Part shown: piece after piece, positions 1 through 6,065 of the stretch
How positions within the stretch are numbered: position 1 is the stretch's first letter
How the letters are laid out: every line of letters begins with the position of its first letter
Assembly (NCBI GenBank): GCA_014377155.1
Contig: JACMQD010000298.1
Location: 1 to 10,659, forward strand
Reading direction: 5' to 3'
DNA from: Herminiimonas sp.
Lineage (GTDB): Bacteria; Pseudomonadota; Gammaproteobacteria; Burkholderiales; Burkholderiaceae
DNA length: 10,659 nt
Translations under genes and position numbers: made by a program
The notes under the pieces: model-generated
Database searches by the model: none
The model's input: the letters and a program-made list of their open reading frames with translations, nothing else
Told to the model about the DNA's origin: nothing

Positions 1-911
1 CTGCGTCCGGCAAGACCGCCGCCGCGCTGCAGGTCGCCGCCCGCATCGATTGCGAAATCATCTCGGTCGATTCGGCGCTGGTGTATCGCGGCATGGATGT
101 CGGCACCGCCAAGCCGACGTCCGAAGAACTGGGTCGCGTGCCGCATCATCTGATCGACATCATCGACCCCACGCAGGCCTATTCGGTAATGCAGTTCCGT
201 CACGCAGCGCTGGAACTGGTGGCGGACATCACCGCGCGTGGCAAGCTGGCGCTGATGGTCGGCGGCACCATGCTGTATTTCAAGGCATTGAAAGACGGCC
301 TCGATGCGCTGCCGGTTGCCGATGCCGCAGTACGCGCCGCCCTCGACGCCGAAGCCGCACTGATCGGCACGCCCGGCATGCATGCGAAACTTGCGTTGAT
401 CGACCCCGACACCGCCGCCCGGCTCAAACCCAACGATGCGCAACGGGTGCAGCGTGCGCTGGAAATTTACCGTCTGACCGGTCAGCCGATGTCGCAGCTG
501 ATCGCACGGGCGCCCAAGACCGCGTTGCCGTTCGACATACTGCCGTTGGCGTTGGAGCCGTCCGAGCGCAGCGTCTTGCATGCGCGCATCGCCACGCGCT
601 TCGATGCGATGCTGGACCCGTCCGATGGCGGTTTGCTGCAAGAGGTTGCGCAATTACGCGCACGCGGCGATCTGCACCTTGGGCTGCCATCGATGCGCTG
701 TGTCGGCTATCGGCAGGCCTGGGAATACCTCGATGGCGAGCACGATCTGCCAGCGTTGCGCGAAAAGGGCATTGCCGCCACGCGGCAACTTGCGAAGCGG
801 CAGCTGACTTGGCTACGCTCGATGCCGGAGCGCGTCGTGATCGACTGCGTCCAAGCAGATGCGGCGATGATCGTATTGGACGAGGTACAGTCAGCCCTGA
901 AACGGCGATAG
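1..911 (+). CDS. miaA: tRNA dimethylallyltransferase MiaA, N-terminus missing (partial)
   Basis: MiaA transfers a dimethylallyl group from DMAPP to N6 of A37 in tRNAs that read codons starting with U, the first step toward ms2i6A. It is a cytoplasmic enzyme. The reading frame is open at the left edge and begins within the P-loop: the first visible residues are ASGKT (codons from position 3), the end of the GxTxSGKT nucleotide-binding motif. Next come [16 protein letters not shown] (the family's substrate-binding segment), [22 protein letters not shown], the [14 protein letters not shown] helix and the C-terminal [12 protein letters not shown] and KRQLTWLR segments. About 302 residues are visible before the TAG stop at 909-911, so only some 10-15 N-terminal residues should be missing. 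The frame is intact. The next gene on this strand is a tRNA with its own promoter, so miaA probably ends its transcript here, although no terminator is visible between them. The assignment rests on several family-specific motifs and is secure. Confidence 0.97.
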   Translation, partial: ASGKTAAALQVAARIDCEIISVDSALVYRGMDVGTAKPTSEELGRVPHHLIDIIDPTQAYSVMQFRHAALELVADITARGKLALMVGGTMLYFKALKDGLDALPVADAAVRAALDAEAALIGTPGMHAKLALIDPDTAARLKPNDAQRVQRALEIYRLTGQPMSQLIARAPKTALPFDILPLALEPSERSVLHARIATRFDAMLDPSDGGLLQEVAQLRARGDLHLGLPSMRCVGYRQAWEYLDGEHDLPALREKGIAATRQLAKRQLTWLRSMPERVVIDCVQADAAMIVLDEVQSALKRR

Positions 912-945
912 TCATCGAAGAGGATGATTTCCTTGCCAAGCATTC

Positions 946-974
946 TTGACAGGCATCACCAAAAGCCGCATAAT
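946..974 (+). promoter_or_regulatory. Sigma70-type promoter of the CAT tRNA
   Basis: A perfect -35 box TTGACA (946-951) is followed by a 17-base spacer and a -10 box CATAAT (969-974; five of six consensus bases). Transcription would start near 981, about 6 bases before the mature 5' end of the tRNA at 987. This is the usual layout of a stable-RNA promoter with a short 5' leader for RNase P. It is the best promoter in the window. It starts about 35 bases after the miaA stop, so the tRNA need not depend on read-through from miaA. Confidence 0.85.
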
Positions 975-986
975 TTACGGCTACGT

Positions 987-1062
987 GGCGAATTAGCTCA
1001 GTGGTTAGAGCAGTGGAATCATAATCCATTGGTCCGGGGTTCAAATCCCTGATTCGCCACCA
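987..1062 (+). tRNA. tRNA with CAT anticodon (tRNA-Met elongator, or tRNA-Ile2 read by lysidine)
   Basis: The 76-base cloverleaf folds fully: acceptor GGCGAAT (987-993) pairs with ATTCGCC (1052-1058), the discriminator is A1059, and CCA is encoded at 1060-1062. The D-arm is GCTC/GAGC, the anticodon stem GTGGA/TCCAT closes the loop ATCATAA with anticodon CAT, and the T-arm is CGGGG/CCCTG with loop TTCAAAT. It is not the initiator: the first acceptor bases form a normal G-C pair and the anticodon stem lacks the three consecutive G-C pairs of initiator tRNAs. CAT is shared by elongator Met and by Ile2, whose C34 is changed to lysidine by TilS. The short D-loop AGTGGTTA and variable loop TGGTC look to me more like E. 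coli Ile2 than its elongator Met, so the amino acid is left open. It is a single-gene unit with its own promoter and terminator. Confidence 0.95.
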
Positions 1063-1071
1063 CCCCACTTT

Positions 1072-1106
1072 AAAAAGCCCCTGATCGGACGATCAGGGGC
1101 TTTTTT
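1072..1106 (+). terminator. Intrinsic terminator of the tRNA unit
   Basis: A perfect 10-bp G/C-rich stem GCCCCTGATC (1077-1086) and GATCAGGGGC (1091-1100) with the four-base loop GGAC is followed by six T (1101-1106) and preceded by five A (1072-1076). The A and T tracts extend the stem. It begins about 10 bases after the CCA end of the tRNA. The symmetric A/T flanks mean it could also work in the opposite direction, but no minus-strand gene ends here. Confidence 0.93.
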
Positions 1107-1141
1107 CATGGTGGCTCTAATCCGGTCGAGCGCCCTTGCGG

Positions 1142-1184
1142 TTCGTACGAAACCAACCGGTTTCAAAATCCCCAAATTAATTTG
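1142..1184. promoter_or_regulatory. Cluster of palindromes upstream of the DUF4331 gene (possible operator region)
   Basis: Three inverted repeats are packed into about 43 bases: the perfect 10-base palindrome TTCGTACGAA (1142-1151), the interrupted repeat GAAACC-N4-GGTTTC (1149-1164), which overlaps the first, and the perfect 12-base AT-rich palindrome CAAATTAATTTG (1173-1184). They sit 80-120 bases before the DUF4331 start, where a promoter and operator would be expected. I find no convincing sigma70 -35/-10 pair between them and the gene. An alternative sigma factor or a regulator that binds these sites is possible, but no regulator can be named. Confidence 0.4.
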
Positions 1185-1250
1185 TAAAAATTTGAATCCG
1201 TTAAAAATCGCGCACCGTATGAAGGGAGGTAGTCCCATTCATTCGATTTA

Positions 1251-1256
1251 AAGGAG
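1251..1256 (+). promoter_or_regulatory. Ribosome-binding site of the DUF4331 gene
   Basis: AAGGAG lies 6 bases before the ATG at 1263. This spacing favours that ATG over the in-frame ATG three codons later (1272). Confidence 0.85.
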
Positions 1257-1262
1257 AGCACC

Positions 1263-2756
1263 ATGTCATCAATGTTAGTCAAGCAAGCTTGCGCCGCACT
1301 CGTTGCCAGCACCCTGGCAGGCGTTTTCGCCCTGCCGGCTGTCGCGTCCAGCCACCGCGAAGCGCCGTTTATCACGCGCAGCCCGAAGGTCGACGGCACC
1401 GACCTGTACATGTTCCGCAGCTACGAAGCGAACCGCGCCGCCTTCACGACCCTGATCGCAAACTATTCGCCGCTCCAGGATGCCTACGGCGGCCCGAATT
1501 ATTTTTCGATGGACCCGGATGCACTTTATGAAATCCACATCGACAATAACGGCGATGCCAAGGAGGACCTGACCTTCCAGTTTCGCTTCAACAATACCAA
1601 CAAGGATACCCAATTGACCGTAGGCGGCAAGAAAGTCTCGATTCCGCTGGTCATCAACGGCGCGTCCGACATCAATTCGATCAATTCCGCCGGCATTAAT
1701 GTGCGTGAAACCTACAGCGTTACCGTCGTGCGCGGCGACCGTCGCAGTGGCAGCCGTGCAGCCGTGTCCGACGCTGGCACCGGCGGCACCACCTTCGACA
1801 AGCCGATCGACAACATCGGTAATAAATCGATTTCCAATTACCCGGCTTATGCAGCCAAGCACGTCTATAACATCAATATTCCTGGCTGCAACACGCCAGG
1901 CAAAATGTTCGTCGGCCAGCGCAAGGATCCATTCGTCGTCAATCTCGGTGAAACCTTCGACCTGATCAACATCAAGGCACCGGCCACAGCGTTCGATCCG
2001 AATGCCGAGAAAGCCGCCAAGGATGATCTGGCTGACAAGAACATCACCGCGATCAGCCTGGAAGTACCGACCGCCTGCCTGACCAATGGCACTGAGCCTG
2101 TGATCGGCGCATGGACCACGGCCAGTCTGCGCCAGGGTCGATTGATCAATCCGTCGCCAAAAGGCGGCCCTGCTTCGAAAGAAGGCGGCGCCTGGACCCA
2201 GGTTTCGCGCCTGGGTATGCCGCTGGTCAATGAAGTCGTCATCGGCCTGAAAGACAAGGACCAGTTCAATGGCAGCAAGCCAAGTGGTGATGGCCAGTTC
2301 ATCGATTACGTCACCAATCCGACGCTGCCCGCCTTGATCGAAATTTTGTACGGTGCGGCCGGTGCCAAGGCACCGACCAACTTCCCGCGCAATGATCTGG
2401 TCGCGGCATTCCTGACCGGTATCAAGGGCGTGAACCAGCCAGCCAATGTGGTGGCCTCCGAGATGCTGCGCTTGAATACGTCGATTGCGGTCAACACCGG
2501 CGCGCAAAACCGCCTGGGCGTCATCGGCGGCGACAATGCCGGCTTCCCAAACGGTCGCCGGCCTGGCGATGACGTTGTCGATATCGCCTTGCGTGTGGTG
2601 ATGGGTCGTTTGTGCATCTTGAGCATTGGCTGCGTTCCTGGCGATGCGCCGGCAGGCAAGCTCGATTTCACTGATGGTGCGTATCTTGACGCAACGTTCA
2701 TCGACACCAGCTTCCCTTACCTGAAAAATCCGCTGGCCGGCTCGCTCAAGCATTAA
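1263..2756 (+). CDS. Secreted DUF4331 family protein
   Basis: This 497-residue exported protein is recognised as DUF4331; its biochemical role is not known. Residues 1-28 form a Sec signal peptide (Lys at 7, hydrophobic core 11-24, cleavage expected after ALPAVA at 28). The mature protein starts SSHREAP, the hallmark N-terminus of the family, followed by DGTDLYMFRS (44-53). DNNGDAKED (94-102) has the D-x-N-x-D-x-x-x-D pattern of a calcium loop and precedes the strand-like LTFQFRF. Near the C-terminus are GGDNAGFPNGRRPGDDVVDIALR (422-444, a family-conserved stretch) and FPYLKNPLAG. The mature part has four cysteines (209, 272, 451, 457), compatible with disulfides in an oxidising compartment. 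The start is supported by AAGGAG 6 bases upstream. A small lipoprotein gene follows after 37 bases, with a nearly identical translation start region, so the two are probably one operon. The location is periplasmic or extracellular. The family call is strong; no function is claimed. Confidence 0.93.
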   Translation: MSSMLVKQACAALVASTLAGVFALPAVASSHREAPFITRSPKVDGTDLYMFRSYEANRAAFTTLIANYSPLQDAYGGPNYFSMDPDALYEIHIDNNGDAKEDLTFQFRFNNTNKDTQLTVGGKKVSIPLVINGASDINSINSAGINVRETYSVTVVRGDRRSGSRAAVSDAGTGGTTFDKPIDNIGNKSISNYPAYAAKHVYNINIPGCNTPGKMFVGQRKDPFVVNLGETFDLINIKAPATAFDPNAEKAAKDDLADKNITAISLEVPTACLTNGTEPVIGAWTTASLRQGRLINPSPKGGPASKEGGAWTQVSRLGMPLVNEVVIGLKDKDQFNGSKPSGDGQFIDYVTNPTLPALIEILYGAAGAKAPTNFPRNDLVAAFLTGIKGVNQPANVVASEMLRLNTSIAVNTGAQNRLGVIGGDNAGFPNGRRPGDDVVDIALRVVMGRLCILSIGCVPGDAPAGKLDFTDGAYLDATFIDTSFPYLKNPLAGSLKH

Positions 2757-2781
2757 TCGCAGGCCCACTGCGTAACTTCAT

Positions 2782-2787
2782 AAGGAG
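2782..2787 (+). promoter_or_regulatory. Ribosome-binding site of the small lipoprotein gene
   Basis: AAGGAG lies 6 bases before the ATG at 2794. The stretch AAGGAGAGCA before the start is the same as that before the DUF4331 gene, which suggests matched translation rates or a shared origin of the two start regions. Confidence 0.8.
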
Positions 2788-2793
2788 AGCAGC

Positions 2794-3030
2794 ATGAAAC
2801 AATATTTGGCAGTAGCGGCACTGGCGGTGGTACTCAGCGCTTGCGGCGGCGGTAGCGATAACCCGCCAGCGGCGATGGTGGAGACACCGCCGCCGGCTCC
2901 GGTGGTCGATGCCTTCACGGCCGGCGTGACGACCGTCGTGGCATCGAACTCGGACACCGCCGAACCAGCGGCATTCGATTCGATTGCAGCGACATCGCCT
3001 GAAACAACCGAGCCGACACCAGTCAGCTGA
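2794..3030 (+). CDS. Small Pro/Ala/Thr-rich lipoprotein (hypothetical)
   Basis: This 78-residue protein has no recognised domain. Its N-terminus is a lipoprotein signal: Lys2, hydrophobic 5-14, and lipobox LSAC at 14-17, so signal peptidase II would cleave before Cys17, the only cysteine. The residue after the lipidated Cys is Gly, not Asp, which favours the outer membrane. The mature 62 residues begin GGGSDNPP and are rich in Pro, Ala, Thr, Glu and Asp, with no aromatic residue except two Phe (41 and 61). It looks like a flexible acidic tether, not a folded enzyme. The gene follows the DUF4331 gene by 37 bases, with its own strong AAGGAG, and ends before a strong terminator, so it is the second and last gene of that unit. 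A role as a surface anchor or partner of the DUF4331 protein is a guess from context. Coding reality is well supported by the RBS, lipobox and position. Confidence 0.8.
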   Translation: MKQYLAVAALAVVLSACGGGSDNPPAAMVETPPPAPVVDAFTAGVTTVVASNSDTAEPAAFDSIAATSPETTEPTPVS

Positions 3031-3054
3031 ACGTAGCAGACGGCATGGCATCAG

Positions 3055-3089
3055 ACGGCGCCTGGATCGGAAGATCCCGGCGCCGTTTT
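3055..3089 (+). terminator. Intrinsic terminator after the DUF4331-lipoprotein unit
   Basis: A 14-base arm (3055-3068) pairs with 3073-3086 with one mismatch (T3063/C3078). The stem includes ACGGCGCC/GGCGCCGT and is capped by the GGAA tetraloop (3069-3072, GNRA type). TTTT follows (3086-3089). It lies 25 bases after the lipoprotein stop. The convergent TldE-like gene ends at 3103 on the other strand, so the hairpin sits in both 3' ends, but only the plus strand has the T-run. Confidence 0.85.
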
Positions 3090-3102
3090 CTCCTTCAGCA
3101 TA

Positions 3103-4428
3103 CTACAGAACGAACGTCAATCCACTTACCAGCGCCCCTGGCAAGTGCGTACTGCCGGTCTGCCTTTCGCCGTACGAACTGCCATCGATCAGCATCTCGC
3201 GCTCGCGCGTCAGGGCAAGCAGATTATCGCCCAACAAGCTGAACAGCGATTCGTCGAAGCGCATCACGTTGAGTGGCGCCACGATCTTGCCATCCTCGAC
3301 CCAAAATGTCGCGAAGCGCGTCATGCCGGTGATGCGGCAGCTGCTGCGATCCGAATAATTCAGATACCACAGATTACTGACATAGATGCCGGTCCCCAAT
3401 GCAGACAATACCTCCGCCATCGGCAAATCGCCGCCGGCGATATCGATCGATGCCATGGTTTCGGAAGCGTCGGTGCCGTTGGGCGCGATGCCGTATTCCA
3501 TCGCGGTACGCGGTGCCACCATGCTGCCGACCAGTCGGCCACGATCGAGCAGCACGACGCACGCTGGCTTGATGAAACCTTCGGCCTGAAAGCCGGGCGC
3601 GAGACCTTCTGCGGTATTCTCGGCCAGCGTCAGCATCGGGCTCAACTGCACGCTGTCGTGGCGCATGCGCCGCAGCGAACTCTGTTTGGTGCGCAAGGCC
3701 TTTTCCGAAAAGCCGTCCCAGTTGAACATGCTGATGATTTCGTTGAATGCAGTCGGCGTCAGATAGGCGCGATACGACCCTGGCGGCATGGTCACCGGCG
3801 GGCGTTCCAGAAGCGCGAGCTGCTCGACGGCTTGAGCAAATTTTGCATGAAAGACTGCGCTGTCCCACTCGACACCGGCATAGGCGCTTTTGACTGCCTT
3901 GTCGCGCGACTGATACAGGCTCCAGTCGAGATTGAAGCTGCTGGCCTGATGCCAGTTGCGCTGCCCGGACGAATTGGCGAAACCGCGATACACCGGCCCG
4001 GCCGCCAAGATGCCGACCAGGTCATGCCCTTGGGCCGCAGCCAGTACTTCGTCGACAATGGTGCCGGTGTCCGGCAAGCCGTGCACGCCGATGTGCTCGC
4101 TCGACCGTATCTCGTCGGCCAGCATCAGATGGGGATCGTCCGGCAAATCCGGCAGTTGCGAGCGCAATGCCTCGATCGCGTTTGCCACCAGCATCTGGTC
4201 CGCCGCTGGATTGCCGCTCAGCGTCAGCTTGCTGCCGGCGTGGCGCAGGCCGTCGATCAGGTCCAGCGTCAGCGTCACCTGTCGCACGTGTCCGGGCTGC
4301 CGGATTGCACTGCGGTTGAAACGCACGAAATCGGTTTCTTCGGCAGACAGCCAGCATTTATACTTTTCGCCTCGGCGTAGACAGGCTGCCAGAAAATCGG
4401 CCAGGTCATTGAAATATTGTTGCATCAT
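3103..4428 (-). CDS. TldE/PmbA-like metalloprotease subunit (TldD-related, no zinc motif)
   Basis: This 441-residue protein belongs to the TldD/PmbA (PmbA_TldD) family. In E. coli, TldD and TldE (PmbA) form a heterodimeric zinc peptidase that trims peptides such as microcin B17 precursor and degrades CcdA; TldE lacks the metal site. Here too no HExxxH motif is present. The C-terminal half has the family signature: FQAEGFIKPACVVLLDRGRL (280-299), a glycine-rich stretch near 332-347 (GGDLPMAEVLSALGTG), then IYVSNLWYLNYSD and FATFWVEDGKIVAPL (372-386), which corresponds to the conserved ASGFWIENGEI-like segment of PmbA. The start is taken at 4428, where ATG overlaps the upstream TGA stop as ATGA, with GGAGGG 5 bases before it; a second ATG follows directly (4425). 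Longer versions in this frame run into the upstream gene and are unlikely. There is no signal peptide, so it is cytoplasmic. It is translationally coupled to the TldD-like gene and is presumably its partner. It is probably a divergent extra pair and not the housekeeping tldD/pmbA, which are usually unlinked. Confidence 0.9.
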   Translation of the reverse strand: MMQQYFNDLADFLAACLRRGEKYKCWLSAEETDFVRFNRSAIRQPGHVRQVTLTLDLIDGLRHAGSKLTLSGNPAADQMLVANAIEALRSQLPDLPDDPHLMLADEIRSSEHIGVHGLPDTGTIVDEVLAAAQGHDLVGILAAGPVYRGFANSSGQRNWHQASSFNLDWSLYQSRDKAVKSAYAGVEWDSAVFHAKFAQAVEQLALLERPPVTMPPGSYRAYLTPTAFNEIISMFNWDGFSEKALRTKQSSLRRMRHDSVQLSPMLTLAENTAEGLAPGFQAEGFIKPACVVLLDRGRLVGSMVAPRTAMEYGIAPNGTDASETMASIDIAGGDLPMAEVLSALGTGIYVSNLWYLNYSDRSSCRITGMTRFATFWVEDGKIVAPLNVMRFDESLFSLLGDNLLALTREREMLIDGSSYGERQTGSTHLPGALVSGLTFVL

Positions 4429-5918
4429 GCCTGCCCTCCGAAAACTTCGACGTTGCCGAACAGGCAGGCCGGCGACGCATGGCCGACGCGGATGACCTGT
4501 GACGGTTCGCCCTTGCCGCAAAACGGCGTTCCCATAACATTGAAGGTGGATTGGTCGCCGACCGCCTTGAGCGAGCGCCAGAAACTTTCAGAGATGCCGC
4601 GATAGTTCGGGTTCTTCAGCACGCCTTTCAGTTCGCCGTCTTCGATCAGTTGCGCCGATTCGCAGCCGAACTGGAACTTGTTGCGCGAGTCGTCGATCGA
4701 CCACGAAACGTTGGTATCCATCAGAACACCGCGTTCGACCGAGCCGATCATGCCGGCCAACGTACTGTCGCCAGGCTCGATGTTGAGATTGGCCATGCGA
4801 TCGATCGGTGCGCGGTTCCAGCTACAGGCGCGCGAATTGGCGACGCCGCTGATGCCAGCACGCGCTTGCGATACCATGCCGCCGAGCGGACGTTCCAGCA
4901 CGCCGTCGCGAATGACGAAAGTCTTTTCCGCGACATCGCCGTCGTCGTCCCATTGATAGCTGGCGAACTGTTCGGGCCGGGTCGGATCATGCGTCACGTT
5001 CAGCAACGGCGAGCCGTACTGGAAATGGCCGAACATGTCGAGCGTGACAAAACTGGTGCCGGCGAAATTTCGCTCATCCCCAAGAATGCGGTCGAGTTCA
5101 AGCGGATGGCCGATCGATTCATGAATTTGCAGCATCATTTGTTCGGGCATCAGCAGCAGGTCCATCTTGCCACTCGGGCAATTGGGCGCGGCCAGTAGCG
5201 CTATTGCCTGCTCCGCAATCCGACGGCCGGCACCGTCGAATCCGGCGTGCGCCAGTACTTCCAGTCCGCCCTGGCGGCAATAGCCGTTGTACTGCCCGCC
5301 CAGGCTGCGGGTCTGCGTATCCGCGCCGCGGTTGGCGGTGGCGGCAAGGTTGGGCATGACGAACCGAAAGTCCTGCGCCACATCGCCGCCGTCGGCTGTC
5401 AGGTACAACTGTGATGAGGTCACCGTGCCAAGCGACGCATACCAATCGACGATGGCGGAATCGATGCGGCAGGCGCGGGACTCGCGCATGAGCTCGGCGA
5501 TGGTTTCCTTGCGCGACCAGGCGGGCGCGTCCTGCAGGGCGGGGCTGGCGTACCGGCCGCTCGCGCGTGGCATGGCGATAGCAGAATAATCGACGACCGA
5601 GCGTCCTGCGCTCTGCTGCGCCCAGTGCCGTGCGCAAGCGATGGCTGCTTTCAGGCCGGCGGCAGAAAGGTCGCTGGTCGCGGCATAGCCGTAGCCGCCA
5701 CGGTCGATGACGGTGACCATCGCGCCGCGATCGATAACGGTCGAAAGCGGTTGCAGGATATCCTGTCGTACGGTGATCTGTTCGCTAACTTCGTCGACCA
5801 CACGCAGCGAGCAAAAGTCGACGGCGGGGGCAAGGGATTTGAATAAGGTGCGAATGGTGTCGTGCAAGTGTTCCTCTGGACGTTGGTAGGCGACGGCCGC
5901 GCAGACAGGCTCTGGCAT
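4425..5918 (-). CDS. TldD-like zinc metalloprotease
   Basis: This is the metal-bearing subunit of a TldD/PmbA-type peptidase (up to 497 residues; E. coli TldD is about 480). The zinc motif HExxxH is present as HESIGH (266-271), followed by PLELDR. The third zinc ligand of TldD, a C-terminal Cys, is matched by Cys467 in TPFCGKG, so the site looks intact. Other family marks are PSGKMDLLLMPEQMMLQIHE before the motif, KTFVIRDGVLERPLGG (332-347) and KGVLKNPNYRGIS (431-443). There is no signal peptide, so it is cytoplasmic. The start is uncertain: ATG at 5918 has no Shine-Dalgarno sequence, whereas TTG at 5867 has AGAGG 5 bases before it. The TTG start would give 480 residues beginning just where similarity to the usual TldD N-terminus (DTIRTLFKSL...) starts. 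The stop overlaps the TldE-like start (ATGA), so the two subunits are co-produced. A tyrosinase gene lies 147 bases upstream on the same strand. Family and catalytic competence are well supported; the natural substrate is unknown. Confidence 0.93.
   Translation of the reverse strand: MPEPVCAAVAYQRPEEHLHDTIRTLFKSLAPAVDFCSLRVVDEVSEQITVRQDILQPLSTVIDRGAMVTVIDRGGYGYAATSDLSAAGLKAAIACARHWAQQSAGRSVVDYSAIAMPRASGRYASPALQDAPAWSRKETIAELMRESRACRIDSAIVDWYASLGTVTSSQLYLTADGGDVAQDFRFVMPNLAATANRGADTQTRSLGGQYNGYCRQGGLEVLAHAGFDGAGRRIAEQAIALLAAPNCPSGKMDLLLMPEQMMLQIHESIGHPLELDRILGDERNFAGTSFVTLDMFGHFQYGSPLLNVTHDPTRPEQFASYQWDDDGDVAEKTFVIRDGVLERPLGGMVSQARAGISGVANSRACSWNRAPIDRMANLNIEPGDSTLAGMIGSVERGVLMDTNVSWSIDDSRNKFQFGCESAQLIEDGELKGVLKNPNYRGISESFWRSLKAVGDQSTFNVMGTPFCGKGEPSQVIRVGHASPACLFGNVEVFGGQA
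4434..4439 (-). promoter_or_regulatory. Ribosome-binding site that sets the TldE-like start
   Basis: On the minus strand GGAGGG ends 5 bases before the ATG at 4428 and lies inside the last codons of the TldD-like gene. It fixes the start at the ATGA overlap and supports translational coupling. Confidence 0.8.
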
Positions 5919-5967
5919 GAAAAACGGTGTTCGCCGGCAGGCGAAACATCGGACGCGTCTACACCTG

Positions 5968-5996
5968 ATTCAAACACAGTTCTGCGGTTGCATCAA
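5968..5996 (-). promoter_or_regulatory. Possible promoter of the TldD-TldE-like pair
   Basis: On the minus strand TTGATG (5996-5991; four of six -35 bases) is separated by 17 bases from TTGAAT (5973-5968; four of six -10 bases). Transcription would start near 5961, giving a leader of about 43 bases to the ATG at 5918 or about 94 bases to the TTG at 5867. The match is modest. If real, the protease pair can be expressed without the tyrosinase. Confidence 0.35.
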
Positions 5997-6016
5997 CTGC
6001 TTGCCCAACGTAATGC

Positions 6017-6040
6017 ACAGGCAACCACCGGGTTGCCTGT
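6017..6040 (-). terminator. Perfect hairpin downstream of the tyrosinase gene (possible terminator)
   Basis: ACAGGCAACC (6017-6026) and GGTTGCCTGT (6031-6040) form a perfect 10-bp stem with a four-base loop, 26 bases past the tyrosinase stop. On the tyrosinase strand the stem is not followed by a T-run (the next bases read GCATTACG), so this is not a standard intrinsic terminator. It may stabilise the 3' end or weaken read-through into the TldD-like gene. Confidence 0.45.
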
Positions 6041-6065
6041 CAGAGAACAACGAAGGTTCGACCGG

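Noticed and set aside
50..949. A 299-codon plus-strand frame overlapping miaA
   Set aside because: It is Arg/Ala-rich, has no motif, and lies wholly over the clear miaA frame; a shadow frame.
1275..2768. A 497-codon open frame on the minus strand, exactly opposite the DUF4331 gene
   Set aside because: It is a mirror of the DUF4331 reading frame in GC-rich DNA. It has no ribosome-binding site and no recognisable family, while the plus strand has a signal peptide, family motifs and an RBS.
3145..4380. A 411-codon plus-strand frame opposite the TldE-like gene
   Set aside because: It has no family likeness or RBS, and the composition is typical of an antisense frame. The minus-strand protein matches TldE/PmbA throughout.
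4429..4521. Longer start for the TldE-like protein (up to 31 extra residues)
   Set aside because: The extension lies inside the TldD-like gene, is Arg-rich and unlike the family. The ATGA overlap with GGAGGG gives a much better start.
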